A stretch of 64,000 nt of DNA from Salinibaculum sp. SYNS191 (GCF_037338445.1 NZ_CP147838.1:1116001-1180000), one strand, 5' to 3'. Shown: positions 9,054-17,560, counted from the first letter of the stretch. Numbers and translations: made by a program. The notes: generated by a model from the letters alone, not told the origin.

Positions 9054-11093
9054 CTAGAACCACCCCCCTGCGAGCCCGAAGACGATGAGCAAGAGCGTGA
9101 GCCCGATGGTCAGAAGCGTCGCGTAGTTGCTGACGACGCCCGTCTGGATGCGCCGGAAGCGCTCGCCCGAGAACAGGCTGACGCTACTGATGCCGTTGAC
9201 GACGCCGTCGATGATACCCTGGTCGAACTTGTCGGCTGCCCGGGCGACCGGCACGGTCACGCCCTTGGCCAGCCAGACCTGATACTCGTCCTGGTAGTAG
9301 TTGTTCATGAGTAGCGTCCGAATCGAACCGAGTTTCTTCGTGTGCTGTGCGGGCGAGGGACCGCTGTAGAGCGTGTACGCGGCACCGACGCCGGCGACGG
9401 CCAGACCCAGCGAGACCAGTCCTGGCACGAGCGGCGAGAGGTCCGCGGCTGCGTACCCGGCCGCGAAGTCCGCTTCGAGGACCTCGGCGTAGTGGTGGGC
9501 GTTGAGCGACTCCAGACTCCCGTCGAGCCACTGGTGGAGGAAGTCAATATCACTGATAGATGTCAGTTTCTGCACCGGCACCATGTTGATGAACCCGACC
9601 GTCGCTGCGCCGATACCCAGCACTGCCAGTGGCGCCTTCACGTTCCAGCGCACTGGTTCGGGGTCGCGTGCGACGTCGCTCCGGGCCTCACCGTGGAAGG
9701 TCAGGAAGACCATCCGGAAGGTGTAGAACCCGGTGAAGAAGACCGCGAGCAGTCCCATCGCGTAGCCGGCGAGCAACAGCGGAGTGTTCCCGAGACCGTG
9801 GATGAGGGTCTCGTAGAGCACCTCGTCCTTCGACCAGAAGCCGGCGAAGGGGAAAATGCCCGCCAGCGCGAGCGACCCCGAGAGGAAGGTCAGGTAGGTG
9901 ACCCGCATCTTGTCCTTCAGGCCGCCCATGTCCCACATGTTCTCGTTGTGGTGCATGGCGATGATGACCGACCCGGCGCCGAGGAACAGCAGCGCCTTGA
10001 AGACGGCGTGGGTGGTCAGGTGGAAGACCGCCGCGACGTAGCCACCGCCACCCAGCGCGAGCATCATGTACCCGTACTGGGAGATGGTGGAGTACGCGAG
10101 CACCTGCTTGAGTTCCTGCTTGACGACGCCCATCGTCGCCGCGAACAGCGCGGTGAACCCACCGATGAGCGCGATGATGCCCAGCGCAGTCGGCGAGAGC
10201 GCGTAGAAGCCGTACATGCGCGCGACGAGGTAGACGCCGGCCGCGACCATCGTCGCCGCGTGGATGAGTGCCGAGACGGGAGTGGGGCCTTCCATCGCGT
10301 CCGGCAGCCACGTGTGCAGCGGGAACTGGGCGGACTTGCCCATCACGCCGCCGAGCACGAGCAGGCCGATGACGGTGAACCACGCCTGCGGCCCGAGGCC
10401 GAAGAACGTCGTCACGTCGGCGGTTGCCCCGGGGTCCAGGGCGTGTTCGGCCATCGTGACGAAGGACTGCTCGCCGGCGAAGGAGGCCGTCCCGAAGGTG
10501 GCGAAGACGGCGACGACGCCGATGAGGAAGAAGTAGTCACCGAAGCGGGTGACCAGGAACGCCTTCTTCGCGGCGCTCGGCGGGCCGTCCTCGCGGAACC
10601 AGAAGCCGATGAGCAGGTACGAGCACAGCCCGACCAGCTCGAAGAACATAAAGGCCATCAGCAGGTTGTCGGCGTAGACGAAGGCGAGCATGGAGAACGT
10701 AAAGAGTCCGAGGCCGGCGTAGTACCGGGGCAGGCCCGTCTCGCCCTCGTCGTTCATGTACCCCAGCGAGAAGACGTGGACGAGGAACGAGATGAGGGAG
10801 ACGATGACCAACATGAGCGCGGCCAGCGGGTCGATGAGCAGGCCGAAGGTGAGGTCGACGCCGGCGACGCCCTCCGCGCCGAGGACGAAGTCGTAGATCG
10901 TCTCGTGATACGGCTCGGAGCCGGTAAAGAGGGCCAGCGCCATCCACAGCGAGAGGACGAGCGAGCCGGCCGTCGCAGCGATACCGGCGAGCGCGCCGCC
11001 CTTCGGCATCCTGTCGCCGAGGAACAGTGCAATCAGGAACCCGACGAACGGGAGCAGTGCGATAGCCGGTGCCGCGTCAAATGGTAGTGCCAT
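9054..11093 (-). CDS. nuoL: NADH dehydrogenase-like complex I subunit L
   Basis: A 679-residue subunit, the longest of the three antiporter-like proteins. It includes the FFELVGLCSYLLIGFW segment with the conserved glutamate, SAQFPLHTWLPDAMEGPTPV, QVLAYSTISQYGYMMLALG, and a long C-terminal extension with a final hydrophobic helix (lateral-helix region). The reading frame abuts nuoM and is separated from nuoK by only four bases. It would transfer conformational energy along the membrane arm to pump protons or sodium. Confidence 0.95.
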   Translation of the reverse strand: MALPFDAAPAIALLPFVGFLIALFLGDRMPKGGALAGIAATAGSLVLSLWMALALFTGSEPYHETIYDFVLGAEGVAGVDLTFGLLIDPLAALMLVIVSLISFLVHVFSLGYMNDEGETGLPRYYAGLGLFTFSMLAFVYADNLLMAFMFFELVGLCSYLLIGFWFREDGPPSAAKKAFLVTRFGDYFFLIGVVAVFATFGTASFAGEQSFVTMAEHALDPGATADVTTFFGLGPQAWFTVIGLLVLGGVMGKSAQFPLHTWLPDAMEGPTPVSALIHAATMVAAGVYLVARMYGFYALSPTALGIIALIGGFTALFAATMGVVKQELKQVLAYSTISQYGYMMLALGGGGYVAAVFHLTTHAVFKALLFLGAGSVIIAMHHNENMWDMGGLKDKMRVTYLTFLSGSLALAGIFPFAGFWSKDEVLYETLIHGLGNTPLLLAGYAMGLLAVFFTGFYTFRMVFLTFHGEARSDVARDPEPVRWNVKAPLAVLGIGAATVGFINMVPVQKLTSISDIDFLHQWLDGSLESLNAHHYAEVLEADFAAGYAAADLSPLVPGLVSLGLAVAGVGAAYTLYSGPSPAQHTKKLGSIRTLLMNNYYQDEYQVWLAKGVTVPVARAADKFDQGIIDGVVNGISSVSLFSGERFRRIQTGVVSNYATLLTIGLTLLLIVFGLAGGWF

Positions 11094-11097
11094 CTGT

Positions 11098-11403
11098 TTA
11101 CCACCTCATTGTAGCTGCTTCGGTCACGTCGATGTCGTCGAAGTTGCGATACAGCACGAGGATGATGCCGATGCCGATGGCGACCTCCGCGGCGGCCAGC
11201 GCCATCGTGAACAGGCTGAAGACCTGGCCGGAGAGGTTGCCGTAGTAGTGGGAGAAGGCGACGAGGTTGATGTTGCCCGCGTTGAGCATCAACTCGACGC
11301 TCATCAGGAACATCAGGGCGTTCCGGCGGATGAGGATACCGAAGAGGCCGATGCAGAACACCAGCGCGGAGAGCAGGAGGTAGAACTGGACCGAGACGGC
11401 CAT
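11098..11403 (-). CDS. nuoK: NADH dehydrogenase-like complex I subunit K
   Basis: A 101-residue, three-helix membrane subunit. The segment IRRNALMFLMSVELMLNAGNINLV carries the conserved membrane glutamates of NuoK, and ALAAAEVAIGIGIILVLYRN the second conserved one. Standard length. Its ATG (11401-11403) directly adjoins the nuoJ2 stop codon. Confidence 0.95.
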   Translation of the reverse strand: MAVSVQFYLLLSALVFCIGLFGILIRRNALMFLMSVELMLNAGNINLVAFSHYYGNLSGQVFSLFTMALAAAEVAIGIGIILVLYRNFDDIDVTEAATMRW

Positions 11404-11700
11404 CTACTCGTCACCCCCCTCGCGTTTTGCCAGCAACAGCGCGCCGTCCAGCGCCGCGTCCAGCGCGATGGCGATGAGGATGAGCGCGACGAGGAAACTC
11501 TCGGGAACGAGCCCGGCGTCGGTGATGCCGAGCAGCGCGTTTCCGATGCCGGCGACGATGCTCTCGCCCGCCGGGAAGCCCTCTGCCACGCCGAACTCCG
11601 CGGTCACGAACACCGTCGCCATGACGACGAACAGCGCGAACGCGGCGAGACCCGGGATGGTACTCCGGTCGAAGTCGATGGGACGCGGTCTGGTCGTCAT
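11404..11700 (-). CDS. nuoJ2: Complex I subunit J, second half
   Basis: A 98-residue membrane protein corresponding to the C-terminal part of NuoJ. In haloarchaea nuoJ is carried as two genes, and this is the downstream half. It has two clear hydrophobic segments, a loop with AEFGVAEGFPAGES and a final segment ESFLVALILIAIALDAALDGALLL. It overlaps nuoJ1 by four bases. The split is intact and in different frames, so it is a genuine two-gene arrangement rather than a frameshift. Confidence 0.88.
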   Translation of the reverse strand: MTTRPRPIDFDRSTIPGLAAFALFVVMATVFVTAEFGVAEGFPAGESIVAGIGNALLGITDAGLVPESFLVALILIAIALDAALDGALLLAKREGGDE

Positions 11701-11996
11701 GCGGCCACCTCCTCGGTGTCCTCGCGGGTGAGCATCACGGCGAACGTGATGAGGATGAGGACCCCGCCGACGTACACTAGAATCTGCATCGCGGCGATGA
11801 ACTCGGCCTGCAACATCACGTAGTGGACTGCGACGCTCAGGAGTGCGACTCCCAGCAACAGCGCCGAGTGCCAGATGTCTCGGACGAGCACGACGCCGAC
11901 GCTGCTCCCCACGGTCACCATGGCGAACAGCGCGAATGCGATCCCCTCTAACGAGAATAACGCGCCTATGCTAGCCATCATTGTGTTGACTTCCAT
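11697..11996 (-). CDS. nuoJ1: Complex I subunit J, first half
   Basis: A 99-residue protein that matches the N-terminal half of NuoJ. It has three hydrophobic segments and the conserved HYVMLQAEFIAAMQILVYVG region, the pi-bulge helix that couples quinone chemistry to pumping. I take the ATG at 11994-11996 (MEVNTMMAS); an internal ATG a few codons on is possible, and the upstream extension to 12080 is not protein-like. An A-rich box on the minus strand (about 12017-12026) is near 25 nt upstream. The gene opens the block: nuoA, B, CD, H and I are not next to it, and a divergent reductase gene lies upstream instead. Confidence 0.87.
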   Translation of the reverse strand: MEVNTMMASIGALFSLEGIAFALFAMVTVGSSVGVVLVRDIWHSALLLGVALLSVAVHYVMLQAEFIAAMQILVYVGGVLILITFAVMLTREDTEEVAA

Positions 11997-12160
11997 GGGG
12001 CGTGCTTTTGAAGATTCCTTTTTTGGCTCGGGAATCGACGGGGTCAACCCCCCGGTTTCCACACGGACCATTGAACCCACCCTTGATATGCAGGGTCAAA
12101 GGCCACAGGTACCGAGCACTAACCGTGACGGATTTGTCCGTGCGCGCGACACGTCGTGGT

Positions 12161-13246
12161 ATGCACGACTTCGTCGTCGTGGGCGCGGGGCCTGCAGGCT
12201 CGCGGTTTGCGCGGCGTGCGGCCGCGGCGGGTCACGACGTCATCGCCTTCGAGCAGGGGACGGTCGGCGAGCCCCTGGCATGCTCGGGACACGTGAGCAC
12301 GGATATCTGGCATTTCACGCCCGATGGGGCCCGCGACGACTTGCTGCAAAACGAGGTCTACGGCGCGCGCTTTCACCTCGGCGGCGCGGACTCCCGCGCC
12401 TACGAGTTCTACAAGGACGAGGTGGTCTCAAACGTCATCGACCGCGTCGGTCTCGACCGGACGCTCGCCGACGCCGCGCGCGAGGCTGGCGCGGACCTGC
12501 GTGAGGGACACACCGTCGTCGGGGTGGCGGAACACCGCGACCACGTCAGCGTCGAGGTGCGCGGACCCGACGGTGTCGAGACGCACCGCGGGAAGATGGT
12601 CGCCGGCTGTGACGGGCCGCGCTCGCGCGTCCGGCGGGAACTCGGCCTGCCAGACCCCGACGAACTCCTCCACGGGGTGCTGGGGTTCGACGAAGCGGCC
12701 GACCACCAGGACTTCGTGGACGTGCACCTGACCGTCCCGGGTTTCTTCGCGTGGCGCATCCCGCGCGGCGAGGCCGGCGTCGAGTACGGCCTCGGGATGG
12801 CCGCCGACAGCGAGGACGTCCGTGCGCGCTTCGACGACCTGGTGGCGGACTACGGGGCCGACGTGTCCCGCCGCTGCTCGGGACTCATCCCAATCGGCCC
12901 GCCGAAGCGCGTGACTGGTCGGCGCTCGTTCCTCGTCGGCGACGCCGCGGCACAGACCAAGCCGTTCACCGGCGGTGGCATCCGCTACGGCATGACCGCC
13001 GCCGACCACGCGGCCCGCGAAATCGACCCCGACGACCCCGGGACGCTCGGCGACTACGAGCGTGCCTGGCGCGGAGACCTGCGGACGGACATCCGACTGG
13101 GCGCGCTCGTCCGCGCCGGCTACTCGCTGCCGAGACCGCTCCAGCGTGCCGGGATGGCCGCCTTCGAAGGGGAAATTGGCGTCCACATGGACCGGCCGAC
13201 GACGCTGTTCTCGCGGGACCAGCTGCGGGCGATGCTCTCGCGGTAG
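12161..13246 (+). CDS. Geranylgeranyl reductase family FAD oxidoreductase
   Basis: A 361-residue flavoprotein of the digeranylgeranylglycerophospholipid reductase family, which saturates the isoprenoid chains of archaeal membrane lipids or menaquinone side chains. The N-terminal FVVVGAGPAGSRFARRAA is the FAD-binding motif; EPLACSGHVS fits the PxxCgG-type substrate cavity motif; FLVGDAAAQTKPFTGGGIRYG is the second FAD motif. I start it at ATG 12161 because the family begins directly with the FAD motif; the longer upstream frame is not protein-like. It diverges from nuoJ1. Which lipid or quinone it reduces is not determined here. Confidence 0.88.
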   Translation: MHDFVVVGAGPAGSRFARRAAAAGHDVIAFEQGTVGEPLACSGHVSTDIWHFTPDGARDDLLQNEVYGARFHLGGADSRAYEFYKDEVVSNVIDRVGLDRTLADAAREAGADLREGHTVVGVAEHRDHVSVEVRGPDGVETHRGKMVAGCDGPRSRVRRELGLPDPDELLHGVLGFDEAADHQDFVDVHLTVPGFFAWRIPRGEAGVEYGLGMAADSEDVRARFDDLVADYGADVSRRCSGLIPIGPPKRVTGRRSFLVGDAAAQTKPFTGGGIRYGMTAADHAAREIDPDDPGTLGDYERAWRGDLRTDIRLGALVRAGYSLPRPLQRAGMAAFEGEIGVHMDRPTTLFSRDQLRAMLSR

Positions 13247-13268
13247 GCGAACAGGCGACACGACTGCT

Positions 13269-13309
13269 CCTGGCGGCGGTGTGTCGCGCTCCGGCTCGTC
13301 GCCGCCAGG
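13269..13309. terminator. Stem-loop after the reductase gene
   Basis: A perfect 10-bp inverted repeat, CCTGGCGGCG at 13269-13278 and CGCCGCCAGG at 13300-13309, with a 21-nt loop, 20 nt beyond the reductase stop and followed by CAAAAC. It fits a transcription end or an mRNA-stabilising structure; archaeal terminators usually also need a T-run, which is absent on the plus strand. Confidence 0.45.
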
Positions 13310-13419
13310 CAAAACTCAGCGCACACGGCGTCTGGTCGCGGTTTCGGACATAAATCTCCGGACAGATGCGCGGTCCCAGTGGCCGCAGTTTCAAGCACTG
13401 CGGGCGCGACGGTAGTCGC

Positions 13420-13839
13420 ATGGCTACGCTGACGCTCGCCGACTGCCGGGACGAAATCGAACGGCTCCACGAGTTCTTCGTCGCGTGGTACACCGGCGAA
13501 ACCGGGGACTTCGAACCGATGGCCGCGGCTATCGGGTCCGACTTCGAGATGGTCAGTCCAGACGGCGACCGCATCGGCCAGGAGGCAGTGCTAGAGATGG
13601 TTCGGGAGACGCACGACGCCTACGACCCCGGCGAGTTCGATATCGACATCCGGAACGTCGAGATGGTCGACGCGGGAGACGGGTACGCCGTCCCCAGGTA
13701 CGAGGAGTGGCAGACGACGCCCGAGGGGGAGAACGGCCGGCTCAGCACGGCGCTGTTTCACACCGACACCGAGGCACCAGCAGGTCTCTCCTGGGTCACC
13801 GTCCACGAAACCTGGGTGGAACGGGAAGACGAGAACTAA
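13420..13839 (+). CDS. SnoaL/DUF4440-like small protein
   Basis: A 139-residue protein with the NTF2-like/SnoaL fold pattern: an N-terminal helix (CRDEIERLHEFFVAWYTGE), a G-D-F-E segment, then beta strands ending in WVTVHETWVE. Such proteins are either small isomerases or hydrolases or ligand-binding proteins of unknown role. A TATA-like CATAAATC lies at 13349-13356, which would give a leader of roughly 40 nt. It converges on the GcvT-like gene with a three-base overlap of the stops. Function not assigned. Confidence 0.72.
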   Translation: MATLTLADCRDEIERLHEFFVAWYTGETGDFEPMAAAIGSDFEMVSPDGDRIGQEAVLEMVRETHDAYDPGEFDIDIRNVEMVDAGDGYAVPRYEEWQTTPEGENGRLSTALFHTDTEAPAGLSWVTVHETWVEREDEN

Positions 13840-14912
13840 TACTGCGGAATCCGCTCGGAACGGTCGGACCCCTCGGAGAACGGCAGCTTCGCGAGACTCG
13901 CAAGGCGCTCCTCGCCGTCGACGCGAACGGCCAGGTCGCCCCCGGTCCCGAAGTCGACGAGTGCGAGCGCGATGGGTTCGCCAAGGTCCGGACTCTCGAC
14001 GGCACGGGTGACCTCGCCGACGGCCTCGTCGCCGGCGAAGACCGCCGCACCGCGCTCTGGGACCGCCTCCGTCGTGAGCCCGACCAGCTGTGAACTCGGC
14101 TGCCCGCGGTTCTCGACGCGGGAGACGACTTCCTGGCCGACGAAACACCCCTTCTCGAAGTCGACGGCGTTGCGGAGGCCGAGTACGTTGGGAATCTCGC
14201 CGTCCAGTTCCGACTCGAACAGGGGGGTGCCAGCCTCCAGCGTCAGCGTCTCCCAGGTCCGGTAGCCGAAGGGGACGGCGTTGAGCCCGCGGTTCTCCAG
14301 CGTGTCGAACACGTCCTCGGCGGCCGCCGCGGCGCAGATAACCTCGTAGCCCTCCTCGCCGGCCGGCGCGTCGGTACGGACGACGGTCACGCCGGCGTCG
14401 CCCATCGACCCGCGGACAAAGGAGAGGTGCTGGTCGGGCGTCTGCTCGTTGAAGACGCTGGCTATCTTCTCCGTCGCCTTGGGACCGTGGACGCCGAAGA
14501 CGCCGAAGTCGGTGGTCGCGACGTCGATGTCCACGTCCTGGATGAAGGTCTTCTCGCGCCACTCCGCGGCGAGGCCCTCGGCCTCGCCCGGCGGCGTGAA
14601 CACGAGGAGGCGCTCGCCGGCGTTGTAGACGTACATGTCCGTCTCGATGTGGCCCTGGGGGTCCAGCAGGAGTGCGTACACGCCCTCGCCGTCGGTCTGC
14701 GGGACGCGGTTGGAGACGGCGTTGTCCACGTACTCGACGCGGTCGTCGCCCTCGACCGTCAGGACGCCGTAGGCGTATTCGAGGAAGCCGACGCCCTTGC
14801 GGACGGCCCGGTGGACGCGCGCTGGCTTGCCGTAGTGGTCGACCACCTCGCGCCCGCCGCGCTCGACGTACGTTGCACCGTGTTCGTCGTGGATGTCGGC
14901 GAGAACGGTCAT
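13836..14912 (-). CDS. GcvT/YgfZ-like folate-binding aminomethyltransferase family protein
   Basis: A 358-residue protein of the GcvT-DmdA-YgfZ family. Near residues 246-255 it has KGCFVGQEVV, which matches the KGCYxGQE motif diagnostic of YgfZ/IBA57 proteins that help repair or assemble iron-sulfur enzymes using folate; true glycine-cleavage T proteins lack this cysteine motif. The N-terminal part with VGFLEYAYGVLTVEGDDR and a C-terminal barrel domain follow the family order. It could therefore be either an Fe-S maintenance factor or a folate-dependent demethylase. No other glycine cleavage gene is nearby, which weakens the T-protein reading. Confidence 0.82.
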   Translation of the reverse strand: MTVLADIHDEHGATYVERGGREVVDHYGKPARVHRAVRKGVGFLEYAYGVLTVEGDDRVEYVDNAVSNRVPQTDGEGVYALLLDPQGHIETDMYVYNAGERLLVFTPPGEAEGLAAEWREKTFIQDVDIDVATTDFGVFGVHGPKATEKIASVFNEQTPDQHLSFVRGSMGDAGVTVVRTDAPAGEEGYEVICAAAAAEDVFDTLENRGLNAVPFGYRTWETLTLEAGTPLFESELDGEIPNVLGLRNAVDFEKGCFVGQEVVSRVENRGQPSSQLVGLTTEAVPERGAAVFAGDEAVGEVTRAVESPDLGEPIALALVDFGTGGDLAVRVDGEERLASLAKLPFSEGSDRSERIPQY

Positions 14913-14956
14913 ACCAGTGAAAAGCGGTCGGTCGCGGTTAAGTCTCCCGCACTCAG

Positions 14957-16177
14957 TTACCGACGACGGGCGAGCAGCAGCGTCCCGGCGAGGGCGACCA
15001 GCGCGGCCGCGATGCCGAACCCGGGACCGTCTTCACCCGGCGTCGGGGTTGCGGTCGTTTCGGTCGCCGTCACAGTCGCGGTCACCGTCGGCGTGGCCTC
15101 CTGCGCCGGCTGGACCCCCTCGACGACCGTCGACGCGCTGAGTCCGTTCGTCTCCACGGTGATGCTCGTGCTACCGGTCGACTCGATGGGGACGGTTGCC
15201 TGGCCGTTCGCGTTGGTCTCGCCGACCGTCGACCCGTTGACGCTGACGGTGGCCCCGGAGACCCGCTCGCCGTACTCGTCGGTGACGGTCACCGACGTCG
15301 ACTCGCCGACGACGACGCGGTCGTTGACCGCGGTGACGCTGATTGCCTCGGTCCGCCGGATGGAGACGTTCAGCGACGCCGCCTCCTCGTCGACTTCGAG
15401 CGACCGCGTCACGCTGTCGTAGCCGTCCTTGCTCACCGTGACGGTGTAGTCCCGGTTGACCGGAACGCTCGTCGACGCGAACCCGTTGGTGAGCGTCGGC
15501 AGCGAGGCACCGCCCTGGATGTTGACAGTGGCGTTCTCGATGGGACGCGGCGTGGCGAACGTGTCGTCGGTCACTCTGAACTCCACCGGGACGCTGTCAC
15601 GGCGAATCTGGACGGTCTTGTTGTTCGTCCCGGGACCGACGGTGATGTCCGTGGTGTTGGTCACGTAGCCGGCCTTCAGGACTTGCAGCCCGTATGCCCC
15701 CTGCTCGACGGGGTCCGTCGTCGACATCCCGTCGGCTCCCGTCTGCCTGGTGTCGACGTAGCGAGGCCCGCGGAAGAGCCAGACCCTCGCGTTCTCGACC
15801 GGTCCGTTCGCGTCCTCGACCGCGATAGTCGCCGTTCCCGACCGCGCGACCGAGACCTCGACAGACTCCTCCGTGACGTTCTCGACAGTGTACGGGAAGT
15901 TCCGCAGGTAGGTGTCGTCCTCTATCTGAATCTGGACGTCGGCCCCCTCGGGGACAGCAAAGCCGGCCTGGCCGTTCGGGAGTGTCGTGTCCGTGGTCGA
16001 CATCCCGTCGCCCCACGTCGCGTTGACAGTAATGCCGCCGAGGCGTTCACCATCGGAGTCGACGACGGTGACCGTCAGTGCGACGTCCTCCTGGGCGGCG
16101 ACGCCCCCGATTGCACCGGGCGCGAGCGCGGCAACGACGAGTACTGTCGTCGCGACAGATACCAGTAACCGTGACAT
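14957..16177 (-). CDS. Secreted PGF-CTERM surface protein with Ig-like repeats
   Basis: A 406-residue exported protein. The N-terminus is a Sec-type signal (RLLVSVATTVLVVAALAPGAIGG, cleaved near AAQ-ED). Several domains of the carboxypeptidase-regulatory or Ig-like type follow, each with a pattern such as GATVSVNGSTVGETNANGQATV or ENATVNIQGGASLPTLTNG. A Thr-rich linker then leads to the PGF-CTERM tail GPGFGIAAALVALAGTLLLARRR, recognised by archaeosortase A for lipid anchoring. The start is ATG 16175-16177: an in-frame GTG three codons earlier is possible, but a TATA box sits 26 nt upstream of the ATG. Role unknown; probably cell-surface binding. Confidence 0.85.
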   Translation of the reverse strand: MSRLLVSVATTVLVVAALAPGAIGGVAAQEDVALTVTVVDSDGERLGGITVNATWGDGMSTTDTTLPNGQAGFAVPEGADVQIQIEDDTYLRNFPYTVENVTEESVEVSVARSGTATIAVEDANGPVENARVWLFRGPRYVDTRQTGADGMSTTDPVEQGAYGLQVLKAGYVTNTTDITVGPGTNNKTVQIRRDSVPVEFRVTDDTFATPRPIENATVNIQGGASLPTLTNGFASTSVPVNRDYTVTVSKDGYDSVTRSLEVDEEAASLNVSIRRTEAISVTAVNDRVVVGESTSVTVTDEYGERVSGATVSVNGSTVGETNANGQATVPIESTGSTSITVETNGLSASTVVEGVQPAQEATPTVTATVTATETTATPTPGEDGPGFGIAAALVALAGTLLLARRR

Positions 16178-16199
16178 ATGCGACACCTCGGGAAGCGGT

Positions 16200-16207
16200 C
16201 TTAAATC
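16200..16207 (-). promoter_or_regulatory. TATA box for the PGF-CTERM gene
   Basis: GATTTAAG on the minus strand, centred about 26 nt upstream of the ATG at 16177. This decides for the ATG rather than the nearby GTG. It lies in the 42-nt gap after the PfkB-like gene, which suggests separate transcription of the two genes. Confidence 0.55.
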
Positions 16208-16219
16208 TCTAACGGCACC

Positions 16220-17188
16220 TTACCTGGACGAGTCGACTGCCTCGTCGACAGTCCGCTCGATTTCCGCCCGGTTAGCTGTCATGAACGGTCCGGGGATGGT
16301 CCGGGCCAGCGTCGCCGCAGCCACCCCGTAGCTCAGCGCCTCCGGGAGGTCCGCGCCATCACAGAGCCGCGCCAGGAACCCGCCCGAGAACGCCCCGCGC
16401 TGTCCGGACTCGTCGACCGGCTCCAGTTCGGCCGCCTCGCGCTCGTGAACGACGTTCGTCCCCGGCGTGTCTTCGAGCGCGACCGCGCTGCTGGTGTTGC
16501 TCGTTATGACTACGGTATCCAGTTCGTACTCGGCCGCAATCGAGTTGGCCAGCTCGCGGGGCTTCCCGGACCGGTCGAACACCGTCCTGACGTGTGCCTC
16601 GTCCCCGATGAGCACCTCGACGTGTTCGAGCAGCGTCAGCAGCGTCTCCCGCAGCGACTCCGGCGGCCGCAGTCCCGGCTGGTAATCGACGGTTACCGCC
16701 GTCGTCGGACCGCTGCCATGGGCCGCCCGCAGCATCGCCTGGACCGTCGCTTCGGCGTTGCGAGACAGGCCCGCCGTACTCAGCCCCGAGAAGACGACGT
16801 CGGCCCCCTGGACGACGTCCATCGGCACGTCGCTGGGCTCCGCAGTTGCCGCCGCAGTCCCGTCGCGGTCGTGCCACCGCTGCGGGTCTCGCGGCGGGTG
16901 CCCCGCCTCCCGGAAGACCAGTCCCTGGCGGCCCTCACCCTCGCCGGCCCAGGTGATGGACGTCTCGATGCCGTGGCGTTCGAGTTCACCCACGACCCGG
17001 CGGCTGGGAGCCGTCGCGGGGAGTTTGGATATCCACGTGCTCGCCGTCCCGAGTTGACTCGCCGCGACGGCCGCGTTGCTCTCGATGCCGTCCGCGTAAA
17101 CTGTCGTCTCGCGGGCCGTTTCGAGGCGCTCTTTCCCCGGCGGCGAGAACTGGAGGGGCGTCTCGCCAAACGTCACGAGTTCTGTCAT
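16220..17188 (-). CDS. PfkB-family sugar kinase-like protein lacking the catalytic Asp
   Basis: A 322-residue protein resembling haloarchaeal 2-keto-3-deoxygluconate kinase: LVTFGETPLQFSPPG at the start, ESNAAVAASQLG in the PfkB signature-1 position, and GAFSGGFLARL near the end. In normal PfkB kinases the last motif is DTTGAGDAFxGGF with Asp as the catalytic base. Here it reads DESGQRGAFSGGF, so the Asp position is Gly265 and the anion-hole glycines are also altered. It may be a pseudokinase or belong to a haloarchaeal subfamily with another mechanism. The ATG at 17186-17188 is supported by CTTAAG at 17213-17218, 27 nt upstream. Confidence 0.8.
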   Translation of the reverse strand: MTELVTFGETPLQFSPPGKERLETARETTVYADGIESNAAVAASQLGTASTWISKLPATAPSRRVVGELERHGIETSITWAGEGEGRQGLVFREAGHPPRDPQRWHDRDGTAAATAEPSDVPMDVVQGADVVFSGLSTAGLSRNAEATVQAMLRAAHGSGPTTAVTVDYQPGLRPPESLRETLLTLLEHVEVLIGDEAHVRTVFDRSGKPRELANSIAAEYELDTVVITSNTSSAVALEDTPGTNVVHEREAAELEPVDESGQRGAFSGGFLARLCDGADLPEALSYGVAAATLARTIPGPFMTANRAEIERTVDEAVDSSR

Positions 17189-17220
17189 ACGCTGGCAATC
17201 AGCAGGGAGGGGCTTAAGTC

Positions 17221-17513
17221 TCCACTTTTTGCTACGTCCCACTTTTTGTTGCGTCGGGTCTCGCACTCGCGCCGGCTCACGGCGGCAAAGCCGCCGTTCA
17301 CATCTCCGAGCCGCTCCCGGTGGTCGCGTCTCGCTTCGCTCGCGTGGAGGCTCCTCGCGCTCGGTAGAGCGCTCGGAGGGTTCTCGTGAGTGACCGCAGG
17401 GAACGAACGAGGGCACGTCAGATCGAAGCTCTGACGGTGAACCGGCGGCTCCGCCGCCGGATGCTCGTGGCAGGCCTGCCTTTCCCCGGGTTGCGCGGGT
17501 CGCATAGCGACCA
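17221..17513. repeat. Hairpin-rich intergenic repeat, copy B (inverted relative to A)
   Basis: This lies in the 372-base gap between the PfkB-like gene and mutL. Read on the minus strand it repeats copy A: the GCATCCGGCGGCGGAG block with the CCGGCGGC-TCC-GCCGCCGG hairpin (17442-17460), an imperfect CGTCAGATC/GCTCTGACG stem (17416-17436), the GAGTGACCGCAGGGAACGAA stretch, and two ACTTTTTG boxes at 17224-17248. Hairpins GGCGGC-AAA-GCCGCC (17281-17295) and GGTCGC-ATA-GCGACC (about 17498-17513) differ in sequence from those of copy A but take similar places. No gene is visible in this gap. Confidence 0.8.
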
Positions 17514-17560
17514 CGCGCTTCCCGGCCGCCGCAGTGCCGTTGCCAATCCCCTCGTTCCGC

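Noticed and set aside
11404..11996. Frameshift in nuoJ
   Set aside because: The two halves each start with an ATG and overlap by ATGA; the split into nuoJ1 and nuoJ2 is usual for haloarchaea.
12002..12160. N-terminal extension of the geranylgeranyl reductase
   Set aside because: The extra 53 residues are Pro/Arg-rich and not protein-like; the FAD motif begins directly at the ATG at 12161, where the family starts.
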